Shown: in pieces, positions 31,374 to 40,143 of the stretch
How positions within the stretch are numbered: the first letter of the stretch is position 1
Layout of the letters: each line of letters begins with the position of its first letter
From: Bacillota bacterium
GTDB taxonomy: Bacteria; Bacillota; Clostridia; Lachnospirales; Lachnospiraceae
Reading direction: 5' to 3'
NCBI GenBank assembly: GCA_023439505.1
Contig: JAEXNR010000034.1
Location: 18,160-82,159, forward strand
DNA length: 64,000 bases
Translations under genes and position numbers: made by a program
The notes under the pieces: model-generated
Told to the model about the DNA's origin: nothing
The model's input: the letters and a program-made list of their open reading frames with translations, nothing else
Database searches by the model: none

Positions 31374-33707
31374 ATGGAATGGAAGATGAATCCTAATGCA
31401 ATCAATCAATACAGTAAAGGAAGTAAGATATACCAATTGGGAGACGCGGTAAGCAGTATTGCCATGATTATAAAAGGGAGAGTTCAGATACAGAATGATA
31501 GTTCAAGAGTAGTGGTAGGATCAGGGAACTTTCTTGGTATGCATGATTTATATGCCGGGAGGTATCAAAGTGCCTACGTTGCCTATGAGGATGCAATGCT
31601 ATATATGTTTCCCATTGAGCGCAAAGAAGATCTGGAACAGATCTTATCCATGAATAACGAATACCATGGATTAATGGTGGCAACCCTTTATCGCATGATT
31701 TATGAACTGGATTTAATTTATCAGGAGATGATAAAGAATAGTTCCGAGATTTATCAGTTTATCACGGAGCAATATCAATATTACATACAAGCAGCGAGCC
31801 GCAGGGGGTACAAGCTGAAACAGCCGGCGCGGTTTATGAAGCTTGCGATGCCGGACAGTGATATGGAATTAATTCGAAACACGATTGATTATTATAAAGA
31901 ATGCAGAAATTTGCCGGTTGAGGTCGTAAAGGCATTTTATTCTTATGGCAATATGTTAAGTTTATATCAAATAGAGGAACAGGCAGGAATTATAAACGGT
32001 CAGCAGGAAATCCTATCTGACTTATTAACGGACTTAATTACGCTGGTGGAATGTCTGGTGGATGACAGCGATACCTGCTTGTTTCGGCTGTTTGCCGAGT
32101 TTGCATTGGAGATCACAAATTCCGAAGGCAATAATCAGGAAATGATGGATATTATGGATGGAATAATAGATGAGATTAATAAATTCTTAAAGTTCTCTGA
32201 GCAAAAACTGGGATATAAGTATGAGATTGATCGAAAAAGGATGGAGGAGGTTTACCACCTTCTTATTACGGGAACAAAGAATACGGAAATGAGTACAGAA
32301 GCTTATCTGAAATATCCCAGGGATCTTTCAGAGCGTGCGGTGGAAGAAGCGGAGAATTCATTTATAACCATCCTTTCTTATGCGGGAATCAAGGAAGAAA
32401 GGATGCAGCAAATGCAGTCCGTACTGTTGGATTTTCTTAATCTGAAGGATAAGTCTTCGACGGAGGATCATGCCAGAGTAGTCCGAAGACAATTGGCCGA
32501 TGCTTTTTACGAGTTATACAAAGAAGTATTTCTAAGAGCATATCAAGATGGGAATGTACCTAAAATTGTTGATATGTTTCTTAAGTATGGTTATGCGGAT
32601 GAGAGGCTGCTTACAAAAGAACAGTATCTTTCCCTGTATTTTATGGAAGAGGAGAAGACGGACGGGCCTTGTAATGTATATAATATAAAAGAGTGGCTTA
32701 TTTTAATTTATGAAGGGAAGAAGATGCCTTCGAAAAATGAATTTGATCAGGAATACCCGGAATGGGTGCAAAGCCTGAGAAACCAACAGGGCTTTACACA
32801 GGCCAAAGAGAAAGAATGGATGGAAAGCAGTGACAAAAAACTGGAATTCGAGATTCAAAATATGTTCAGGTATAACAATCGGATAACAAATGGGTCGCTG
32901 GGAACCTTTGTCCCCATATTATATAAGGACGTTTTTATGCACCAGCCGGATAAAATACGGATAACTGCCAGGATGATCAATGATACTCTGGGTGATATTA
33001 TGCAAATTGATTACTCTGCTTTTGACAGAGAGGTTTTATATATGAACAAGGAGAAGAATATATCCAAAGAATATATCATCAGGCGTATTTTCCCGGATAT
33101 CGTGTTAATGCCAACCATTGGTGCCAACGGGGTTATGTGGCAGGAGATCACGGGAAAACGAAGGGACAGTGCGGGAAGATTTTTCCTCCCCATCTTCTCT
33201 GAAAATAATTTGTATCATATGTTAGTCAGATTACTTGGAAAATACCGCTGGGAGCTTTGCAGAACCCTGGAGGGGACAGCCTGGAATGATATAAAACACA
33301 AATCTCTGACGTCAGAATACGTTGATTATATCCAATTTTACCGTAAGAACAGAGAATTAACGGAAGAAAAGAAAGAGAAAATCAAGAAACAGATACAGCG
33401 TGGGCGTAATAGCAGCAGGGAAATCTTTGTATTGGATTATGAACAATGGATCAATTATGAAGCCAAAGGAATTTTGAAGCTGAATAAGCTGGTGAGAGAA
33501 TTACTAGCGACCTACTGTCCGTTTTCCAAGAAAATTCGGGAGCAGCTAAAATCCCAGGCGCTTTTTGATGAAGCCATGCTGCGATATCACAGAGAGAAGC
33601 AAAAGAAGGTCAGGGAAGTGGAAGCCCGGTATCGTAACCTTCAGAAAGACCAGATTGAACTTACGCCGGAACTGATCGCCACCTTAAACTATTATAAAGA
33701 ATTATAA
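31374..33707 (+). CDS. Large hypothetical protein with N-terminal cyclic-nucleotide-binding-like domain
   Basis: A 777-residue soluble protein. Residues about 12-110 resemble a cNMP-binding beta-roll (YQLGDAVSSIAMIIKGRVQI, GSGNFLGMHDLYAG, VAYEDAMLYMFP), but the arginine-containing phosphate cassette is not evident, so nucleotide binding is uncertain. There is no helix-turn-helix. The rest is helical with no recognised enzyme motif; a part near 500-600 (FVPILYKDVFMHQPDKIRIT, LMPTIGANGVMWQEITGKRR) looks like a separate domain. The gene is followed at close range by a TPR-ATPase gene, together forming a two-gene module of unknown function. Confidence 0.7.
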   Translation: MEWKMNPNAINQYSKGSKIYQLGDAVSSIAMIIKGRVQIQNDSSRVVVGSGNFLGMHDLYAGRYQSAYVAYEDAMLYMFPIERKEDLEQILSMNNEYHGLMVATLYRMIYELDLIYQEMIKNSSEIYQFITEQYQYYIQAASRRGYKLKQPARFMKLAMPDSDMELIRNTIDYYKECRNLPVEVVKAFYSYGNMLSLYQIEEQAGIINGQQEILSDLLTDLITLVECLVDDSDTCLFRLFAEFALEITNSEGNNQEMMDIMDGIIDEINKFLKFSEQKLGYKYEIDRKRMEEVYHLLITGTKNTEMSTEAYLKYPRDLSERAVEEAENSFITILSYAGIKEERMQQMQSVLLDFLNLKDKSSTEDHARVVRRQLADAFYELYKEVFLRAYQDGNVPKIVDMFLKYGYADERLLTKEQYLSLYFMEEEKTDGPCNVYNIKEWLILIYEGKKMPSKNEFDQEYPEWVQSLRNQQGFTQAKEKEWMESSDKKLEFEIQNMFRYNNRITNGSLGTFVPILYKDVFMHQPDKIRITARMINDTLGDIMQIDYSAFDREVLYMNKEKNISKEYIIRRIFPDIVLMPTIGANGVMWQEITGKRRDSAGRFFLPIFSENNLYHMLVRLLGKYRWELCRTLEGTAWNDIKHKSLTSEYVDYIQFYRKNRELTEEKKEKIKKQIQRGRNSSREIFVLDYEQWINYEAKGILKLNKLVRELLATYCPFSKKIREQLKSQALFDEAMLRYHREKQKKVREVEARYRNLQKDQIELTPELIATLNYYKEL

Positions 33708-33789
33708 TTGGATGAAAATCCCAAAGGCTTTATGCTTGTCTATTTCAGGGACAGATGGTACTATGAATAGATACAAAGGAGGTTTCGAT

Positions 33790-35313
33790 ATGGGCAGCTA
33801 TGATGTGATTGTAAAGCTGGAAGAAATCCATAAAAGAGTCGAAGAAAGTAATTATCAGTCGGCCCTGAAAATATTAGATACAATAGATAAGAAGAAAATC
33901 AAGAATTTCAAAAACACATCTGATCTGAGCTTGCTGGCAGAAGTTTATGAAGAAAATGAGCTTTACGATGATGCCATGGAACTTCTGGATAAAATATATG
34001 CAAAATGCAAGACCAGAAAAGTATTGTATCAGATCATCTGGGTCTGTATTAAAAGCAATCGAATCAACGAGGCACAGGAATATATGGAAGAATACGAGAG
34101 GATTGCGCCTCAGGATTATTTTAATTATGTTTTTCGTTATAAAGTGGATAAAATCAATGGAGTTTCTTATGAAAAGCTGATCAGAACGCTGGAAGATATG
34201 AAGAAAATAGAATTCAGAGAACAGTGGGCTTATGAACTGGCGAAATGCTATTATAAGGCAGGGCTTGAAGATAAATGTGTCCGGGAATGTTCGGATATCA
34301 TTTTATGGTTTGGCGAAGGTATTTATGTTGAGAAGGCGAAAATGCTCAGGGCATACTTTTCCGGGGAAACTGATAAAGTGAAAGTTTTGGAGGCATTACG
34401 AAAAAAAACATATGAAGAGATCAATGGAATTACTACTGGGAATGAGCAGGAGGAAGGATCAAAACCAGAGGGGAATCCTCGCGTATGGACGGAGATAGAG
34501 GAAGAGGAGCCCAAAGAGATCCTTACAGAGGAAGAGACACGGGCTCTGGAAGACAACTTGATGATGAATATTCATAGCATTTTTACAGAAGAGATTGCGC
34601 GGGGGGGATCAGACAGCGGACAAAGTGATGCCCCTGAACCGGAACAGGATATGCCAATGGATCTTTCGTCCGACGGAGAAAATATAGAATATAGTCACAA
34701 AGAACAGGGAAACTACCCGGAAGGAGAACCGGTGAATACCGGAACTGATCGGGCATCGGAAGGACATATAGAGAATTCAGATGATACATATGGAGCTGCA
34801 GAAGAGATAGCAGAGAAGGAGCTCCTTTCCTTATTCCCGGATCTGGGCATCAACATGGCGGATGTTTTTGGAGAATATCTGCAGACAAAAGCAGTAAAAG
34901 AACAGTTGTTACATAGTCTGCAGGTGATCTTAGAGGAACAGACGAAAAGTGTAATGCTCTTTATTACAGGTCTGCCCGGATCGGGAAAAACGAAGCTGGT
35001 AAAAGCGATTTCTGTTTTTCTTTATAAAGCAAGAAAATTAAAAACTTCAAAAATTGCAAAAATAACAGCAGAAAAGTTAAATAAAATTGATGTAATGGAT
35101 AGAAAAGAAACACTAAGGGATTGCTGCCTGGTGGTTGAGGACGCTAGCGAGCTGACCAGTGAAAAGCTGGACCAGATCATTGCATTAATGGAATACTATC
35201 AGGGGGACATTGCGGTTGTTTTCGAAGACAGTGAGTGGAATATGCAAAAGCTGTTCCGTCTGAATCCATCATTAGCGCAAATGTTCAAAAACAGAATTTG
35301 CTTGTCCAGATAA
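33790..35313 (+). CDS. TPR protein with C-terminal P-loop ATPase domain
   Basis: A 507-residue protein. The N-terminal ~230 residues contain TPR-like helical pairs (LSLLAEVYEENELYDDAMELLDKIY, WAYELAKCYYKAGLEDKCVREC). An acidic linker (about 230-350) leads to a P-loop domain: ITGLPGSGKTKLVKAI (Walker A near residue 395) and CCLVVEDASEL (Walker B-like, near 447). It may be an AAA-type partner, stress-granule or secretion-related ATPase; the function is not known to me. ATG 33790 has AAAGGAGG seven bases upstream and is clearly the start; earlier in-frame codons lack one. It follows the CNB-domain gene by about 80 bases. Confidence 0.75.
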   Translation: MGSYDVIVKLEEIHKRVEESNYQSALKILDTIDKKKIKNFKNTSDLSLLAEVYEENELYDDAMELLDKIYAKCKTRKVLYQIIWVCIKSNRINEAQEYMEEYERIAPQDYFNYVFRYKVDKINGVSYEKLIRTLEDMKKIEFREQWAYELAKCYYKAGLEDKCVRECSDIILWFGEGIYVEKAKMLRAYFSGETDKVKVLEALRKKTYEEINGITTGNEQEEGSKPEGNPRVWTEIEEEEPKEILTEEETRALEDNLMMNIHSIFTEEIARGGSDSGQSDAPEPEQDMPMDLSSDGENIEYSHKEQGNYPEGEPVNTGTDRASEGHIENSDDTYGAAEEIAEKELLSLFPDLGINMADVFGEYLQTKAVKEQLLHSLQVILEEQTKSVMLFITGLPGSGKTKLVKAISVFLYKARKLKTSKIAKITAEKLNKIDVMDRKETLRDCCLVVEDASELTSEKLDQIIALMEYYQGDIAVVFEDSEWNMQKLFRLNPSLAQMFKNRICLSR

Positions 35314-35597
35314 ATCCATTGGGAAGGCAAGAATTAAATATAAAATAAATATTGGAATATGGGTTTTTAAATGGTAAGTTTCTAATCAATTCCCTGATGA
35401 GATTGAACAAAAATGGTATAGAAAAATATTAGTTACTTAAAATAAGAAATATCATTTGAATATATTATTTATGAAAAGGGTTCTTGGAAATCAAAGAGAA
35501 GGGAGGAATATTGGAAATTTATTAGTAAATATTGTAGATTATGTATAATTATAGGGAATTATGCAGTATCTCATGAATTATAATTAATAAAAAACAA
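35314..35597. other. AT-rich intergenic stretch
   Basis: About 280 very AT-rich bases between the TPR-ATPase gene and the murA promoter. I see no convincing small gene, terminator stem or structured RNA in it. Confidence 0.5.
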
Positions 35598-35625
35598 TTT
35601 ACAAAAAACCACTTTGTGGTATAAT
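35598..35625 (+). promoter_or_regulatory. Promoter of murA with internal inverted repeat
   Basis: TTTACA (35598-35603), 16-base spacer, TATAAT (35620-35625). The spacer includes ACCAC-TTT-GTGGT, a small inverted repeat touching the -10 box that could be an operator. Confidence 0.65.
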
Positions 35626-35715
35626 CAACTTGACTAACAAAACTTAACAAAATATTAACTGATTTTATATGCATTTTTAACAAGCAGATTATGATGAAAA
35701 TATTAGAGGTGTGCA

Positions 35716-37014
35716 ATGGAGCAATATATTATAAAAGGTGGGAAGCCGCTGATTGGTGAAGTTGTGATTAGCGGTTACAAGAATGCGGCTTTGGGGATAA
35801 TCGCCGCAGCAATTATGACGGATGAAACAGTCAAAATAGAGAATTTACCGGATGTGAAGGATATCAATGTTTTATTACAGGCCATTGAGGATATCGGAGC
35901 TAAGGTTGACAGAATCAGTAAGAGCACTGTTAAAATTAACGGAGGCAGGATCAATTCCGTAAATGTAGATTTTGATTATGTTAGAAAAATCCGTGCATCC
36001 TATTATTTGGTTGGAGCGTTGCTTGGAAAATATAAAAGTGCAGCAGTTGCATTGCCCGGGGGCTGCAATATCGGTAGCAGACCCATTGATCAGCATATCA
36101 AAGGGTTTGAAGCACTTGGGGCAAGGGTTAAGATTGAGCACGGAATGCTTTGCGCAAATGCAGAGAAGTTAAATGGAGGGCATATTTATTTTGATGGGTC
36201 CAGTGTGGGTGCAACCATCAACATCATGCTGTCTTCCTGTCTGGCGGAAGGCCAGACGATTATCGAGAATGCAGCGAAGGAGCCGCATGTAGTTGATGTG
36301 GCAAACTTTTTGAATAGTATGGGGGCCAACATTAAGGGAGCAGGAACAGATTTAATCAGGGTAAAGGGTGTGGAGAGACTTCATGGAAGCGAATATTCCA
36401 TTATCCCGGATCAGATTGAAGCCGGAACCTTTATGTTTGCAGCTGCGGCTACCAAAGGGGATTTACTGATAAAGAATGTAATACCAAAGCATCTTGAGGC
36501 ATTTACGTCAAAGCTTCTTGAAATTGGTGCAACTGTGGAAGAATTTGATGATGCAGTCAGAGTAAAAGCGGATGGAAAATTAGGCTCAACCCATGTTAAA
36601 ACATTGGTATATCCGGGATTTTTGACAGATATGCAACCACAGATGGCCACGCTCTTATCCATATCAAGCGGCACCAGTATTGTGACAGAGAGCATATTTG
36701 AAAATCGTTTTAAATATGTGGATGAGTTATGCCGAATGGGTGCAAATATAAAAGTCGAGAGCAATACTGCTATTATTGATGGTGTAGAGAAGCTTACGGG
36801 AGCAACGGTAAGCGCGCCTGATCTTCGTGCAGGCGCTGCCCTTGTAATCGCTGGGTTAATGGCAGAAGGTTATACGATCGTTGAAAATATAGAATACATT
36901 GAGCGCGGTTATGAAAACTTTGAATTCAAAATGCAAAAACTGGGCGCTGCCATAGCAAAGATGGATTCAGAAGATATCAAGGCGGTTCGCAAATTTAAAT
37001 TAAAGGTAAGTTAA
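35716..37014 (+). CDS. murA: UDP-N-acetylglucosamine 1-carboxyvinyltransferase
   Basis: MurA transfers enolpyruvate from PEP to UDP-GlcNAc, the first committed step of peptidoglycan synthesis, in the cytoplasm. The 432-residue protein has SGYKNAAL (Lys of the KNA motif, with Tyr where Ala is usual), GGCNIGSRPID with the catalytic Cys that fosfomycin attacks, PDQIEAGTFM, and TDMQPQMATL. The Cys predicts fosfomycin sensitivity of this copy. It is monocistronic with its own promoter and a strong terminator. Confidence 0.95.
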   Translation: MEQYIIKGGKPLIGEVVISGYKNAALGIIAAAIMTDETVKIENLPDVKDINVLLQAIEDIGAKVDRISKSTVKINGGRINSVNVDFDYVRKIRASYYLVGALLGKYKSAAVALPGGCNIGSRPIDQHIKGFEALGARVKIEHGMLCANAEKLNGGHIYFDGSSVGATINIMLSSCLAEGQTIIENAAKEPHVVDVANFLNSMGANIKGAGTDLIRVKGVERLHGSEYSIIPDQIEAGTFMFAAAATKGDLLIKNVIPKHLEAFTSKLLEIGATVEEFDDAVRVKADGKLGSTHVKTLVYPGFLTDMQPQMATLLSISSGTSIVTESIFENRFKYVDELCRMGANIKVESNTAIIDGVEKLTGATVSAPDLRAGAALVIAGLMAEGYTIVENIEYIERGYENFEFKMQKLGAAIAKMDSEDIKAVRKFKLKVS

Positions 37015-37061
37015 AGATACAGGGATGGAATGAAATACCGGGTTAAGTACCTGGAAATGGC

Positions 37062-37127
37062 AAAACACCGGCGAACGGTAAAGACAGCATGCTATGTTGT
37101 CTTACCGTATACCGGTGTTTTATATTT
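37062..37127 (+). terminator. Long terminator hairpin after murA
   Basis: AAAACACCGG (37062-37071) pairs with CCGGTGTTTT (37112-37121), with an inner ACGGTAA/TTACCGT stem. It also closes the convergent HD-GYP gene. Confidence 0.85.
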
Positions 37128-37132
37128 AACAG

Positions 37133-38230
37133 CTAAAGAATCTCAACAATAGATAAGTCCTTGCTTTTTGAAAGGTCGATAAACTGATCCCCTGCCTTTA
37201 CGATTGGCTTTGACAGGGAAAGCTTATTGATTAATACAATCTGTCCCTCTATTCCATTGCTTAGCCGAACCGTATTATTAACGTAAGTCTGTACAATTCC
37301 TTCCAGGAAAGTCATGATATATTTGGGTTCATATTTGGTGAATCCTTCTGTTTCAAAGATGCTGATAACCTCAAAGGGACAAAGGGGTCCACGATAAACT
37401 CTGGCGCTGGTCATGGCATCATACACATCTACGACAGCGATTATTTTAGCAAAAGGATCAATCTGATTGGCGCGAAATCCATAGGGATAACCACTTCCGT
37501 CACAACGTTCATGATGCATCAGTGTTGCATTTTTAATCCGCTGATCAATGGACTTACCTTTTAGCAAATTATAGCCCCGGATGGTATGGGTCTTGATGGT
37601 GGTAAATTCTTCCTCGGTTAATCTTGCCGGTTTTGCGATAATACTGGGAGGAATCATAAGTTTTCCAATGTCATGGAGCAGACCGCACAGCGTGAGAACT
37701 TCCTGATCTTCGAGGGTAAAATGAAGCCATTTGCCGATAATATTACAGATCAAAGCAACATTTAAGCTGTGCACATAAGTGGTATCATCATACTGACGCA
37801 TACAATGAAGCATTTGAAATAATTCGATGTTGTTGGTGGAATTCTTTATGATAAAATTTACATCAGACAATAATTCTTCCGGTTGGATCTCCTTCTGGTT
37901 CTCTACGAGATCAAGCAAGGAACGTTTCAACTTATCAACTGTATTCATATAGGCCATGTGAAAACGATGAAAGGATTCACTTTTTCGGACGGTATCATAA
38001 AAGGAATCAGTTACGATATCAACATCCGTGGGGAATGCCTCAATTTCATTAAAATCGGATTCGGAATATATGGTTAATTCTGTAGCACCATAGAATTCCA
38101 GCCGGGTAATAATTCTGTCGGTTAAGGTAGTTTCTTTAGCAATGATGAGATGGCCATCCTGTGTATATACATCATCTGCTACAATCATACCTGGGATAGC
38201 AAGTGCAATTAAGATCTTTCTGATTTTCAT
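37133..38230 (-). CDS. HD-GYP domain protein (c-di-GMP phosphodiesterase family)
   Basis: A 365-residue protein with an N-terminal DUF3391-like region and an HD-GYP domain that in other bacteria hydrolyses c-di-GMP. Metal and signature residues are present: YVHSLNVALIC, LLHDIGKLMIPPSI (HD), TIKTHTIRGYNLL, MHHERCDGSGYPYGFR (GYP) and DVYDAMTS. It is cytoplasmic, without sensor TM segments. The gene at 61132 is a full-length paralogue with the same layout, so the two probably arose by duplication. Confidence 0.9.
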   Translation of the reverse strand: MKIRKILIALAIPGMIVADDVYTQDGHLIIAKETTLTDRIITRLEFYGATELTIYSESDFNEIEAFPTDVDIVTDSFYDTVRKSESFHRFHMAYMNTVDKLKRSLLDLVENQKEIQPEELLSDVNFIIKNSTNNIELFQMLHCMRQYDDTTYVHSLNVALICNIIGKWLHFTLEDQEVLTLCGLLHDIGKLMIPPSIIAKPARLTEEEFTTIKTHTIRGYNLLKGKSIDQRIKNATLMHHERCDGSGYPYGFRANQIDPFAKIIAVVDVYDAMTSARVYRGPLCPFEVISIFETEGFTKYEPKYIMTFLEGIVQTYVNNTVRLSNGIEGQIVLINKLSLSKPIVKAGDQFIDLSKSKDLSIVEIL

Positions 38231-38412
38231 AGTTTATGTCTTCCGGATTTAAAATACGGAACTCCTTTCACGCCTATGCCCTGTATCATATGTATCATAC
38301 GAGATATTCTAACAATAGTATAAAAAGAGATGGAAGAAAAGTCAATCTCTCTGACTAAATTTGTAGGAATAGTGATATTTTTCGACAAATTATCACGGGT
38401 TAAAAAATCCAC

Positions 38413-38441
38413 TTGACGGATGGAAGGATTCATTATATGCT
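38413..38441 (+). promoter_or_regulatory. Promoter of the metK leader
   Basis: TTGACG (38413-38418), 17-base spacer, TATGCT (38436-38441), about 45 bases before the SAM aptamer. Confidence 0.7.
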
Positions 38442-38485
38442 TAAGTTAAATTGATGATAATGAATCATATGATAATTTAACATTT

Positions 38486-38632
38486 CTCTTATTCAGAGTG
38501 ACGGAGAGTAAAGGCTCTATGAAGTCACGGCAACCCCTTAATCGGAAGGTGCCAACCTGAGCGAGCAATCGAACAATAAGAGGATTTGATGAAACCTGGT
38601 ATCAAGTCCGCATATTGCGGACTTATTTTTTT
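38486..38632 (+). promoter_or_regulatory. SAM-I (S-box) riboswitch with terminator, controlling metK
   Basis: The P1 helix pairs CTCTTATT (38486-38493) with AATAAGAG (38575-38582). Inside are the conserved core pieces of S-box aptamers: AGAGTGACGGAG, CTATGAAGTCACGGCAACC and AAGGTGCCAACCTGAGCGAG. The expression platform is AAGTCCGCA (38604-38612) / TGCGGACTT (38616-38624) with a seven-T run, and GATGAAACCTGGTATCAAG before it can take part in the antiterminator. SAM binding should stop transcription of SAM synthetase. Confidence 0.95.
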
Positions 38633-38677
38633 AGAATGGATTACAGTGTGGTAATTCATTTGGAATTGGAGGCACTT

Positions 38678-39868
38678 ATGCAGAAAAGACTATTTACTTC
38701 AGAATCGGTAACAGAAGGACATCCGGACAAGATTTGTGACCAGATATCAGATGCTGTTTTGGATGCGTTACTAAGCCAGGATCCGATGAGCAGGGTTGCA
38801 TGCGAGACTGCGATTACCACCGGACTGGTTCTGGTGATGGGAGAGATCACGACAGAAGGATATGTTGATATTCAGAAAATTGTAAGAGATACCATCAGAG
38901 GAATTGGATATGACAAATCAGAATATGGATTTGATGCCAACACCTGCGGTGTTATTGTGGCACTGGATGAGCAATCAAAGGATATTGCCATGGGTGTGGA
39001 TCAGTCGCTGGAATTAAAAGAGCATACGGCATCAGACGAAGAACTTTCCAAGATCGGTGCAGGTGACCAGGGGATGATGTTTGGATATGCAACCAATGAA
39101 ACAAAGGAATTTATGCCCTACCCTATCTCTCTGGCACATAAGCTGACAAAGCAGCTGACCAAGGTTAGAAAAGAGGGAATTCTAAATTATCTTCGTCCCG
39201 ATGGTAAATCTCAGGTGACAGTGGAATATGATGAGAACGGTAAACCGATTCATCTGAATGCGGTTGTTCTGTCAACACAGCATGATGAAGCCGTGTCTAT
39301 GGAACAACTTCGTAAAGACATCAGAAAATACGTTTTGGAGGAAGTACTTCCCAAGGAATTCATAGACGAAAGAACAAAATTCTATATTAATCCTACCGGA
39401 CGTTTTGTAATCGGTGGACCCAACGGAGACAGCGGATTAACGGGTCGAAAGATCATCGTAGATACCTACGGTGGATATGCAAGACACGGCGGCGGAGCCT
39501 TCTCTGGTAAGGATAGCACAAAAGTGGATCGTTCGGCTTCTTACGCGGCCAGATATGTTGCGAAAAATATCGTAGCGGCAGGCATTGCAGACCGCTGTGA
39601 AATCCAGGTATCTTATGCCATCGGGGTCGCAGAGCCTACTTCAATCATGGTGGATACCTTTGGGACAGGCAAATTAAACGAAGACGAAATAGTGGCAATC
39701 ATCGGTAAGCACTTTGACCTGCGTCCCGCGGGAATTATCCGGATGCTTGATCTTCGCAGACCCATCTTTAAGCAGACTGCAGCTTATGGTCACTTTGGAC
39801 GAAATGATCTGGACCTTCCCTGGGAAAGAACGGATAAAGCAGAGGAATTAAAAGCATATTTAAAGTAA
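38678..39868 (+). CDS. metK: S-adenosylmethionine synthetase
   Basis: MetK makes SAM from methionine and ATP. The 396-residue protein shows FTSESVTEGHPDKICDQISDA, GAGDQGMMFGYA, FVIGGPNGDSGLTGRKIIVDTYGG and HGGGAFSGKDSTKVDRSA, the ATP and phosphate motifs of the family. ATG 38678 has TTGGAGGC upstream; in-frame codons from 38615 belong to the terminator of the riboswitch. Expression is controlled by the SAM-I leader. Confidence 0.97.
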   Translation: MQKRLFTSESVTEGHPDKICDQISDAVLDALLSQDPMSRVACETAITTGLVLVMGEITTEGYVDIQKIVRDTIRGIGYDKSEYGFDANTCGVIVALDEQSKDIAMGVDQSLELKEHTASDEELSKIGAGDQGMMFGYATNETKEFMPYPISLAHKLTKQLTKVRKEGILNYLRPDGKSQVTVEYDENGKPIHLNAVVLSTQHDEAVSMEQLRKDIRKYVLEEVLPKEFIDERTKFYINPTGRFVIGGPNGDSGLTGRKIIVDTYGGYARHGGGAFSGKDSTKVDRSASYAARYVAKNIVAAGIADRCEIQVSYAIGVAEPTSIMVDTFGTGKLNEDEIVAIIGKHFDLRPAGIIRMLDLRRPIFKQTAAYGHFGRNDLDLPWERTDKAEELKAYLK

Positions 39869-39898
39869 ATAATAAAAATGAATATTTGGTAAAGAAGA

Positions 39899-39938
39899 GG
39901 GGATGTTGTAAGGGTGTGTAACAACACCCCTTTTTTTG
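39899..39938 (+). terminator. Terminator after metK
   Basis: AGGGGATGTTGT (39899-39910) pairs with ACAACACCCCT (one bulge) and is followed by a run of T. Confidence 0.88.
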
Positions 39939-40108
39939 AAAGGCCATTGGGATATCCAGACCAATTATCAAAGTGCAATGGGCTGTGCTTCGGAATCATT
40001 CGTCGAAATCATACGCATGGCTTTGAGTGAGGCGCAAACAGTAACGAAATTCATGAATTTTTTAGAAAAATAACAGTTACTTTTTACACAATAAATGCCC
40101 CTATATGC

Positions 40109-40114
40109 TATAAT
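40109..40114 (+). promoter_or_regulatory. -10 box before the sensor kinase
   Basis: A TATAAT at 40109-40114 with weak upstream -35 sequence. About 50 bases further up is a perfect 14-bp palindrome AAATTCATGAATTT (40047-40060) flanked by ACAGTAAC / ACAGTTAC repeats, possibly a regulator site. Confidence 0.45.
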
Positions 40115-40143
40115 GTACAAGAGAAAATCAGATAATCGATTGG

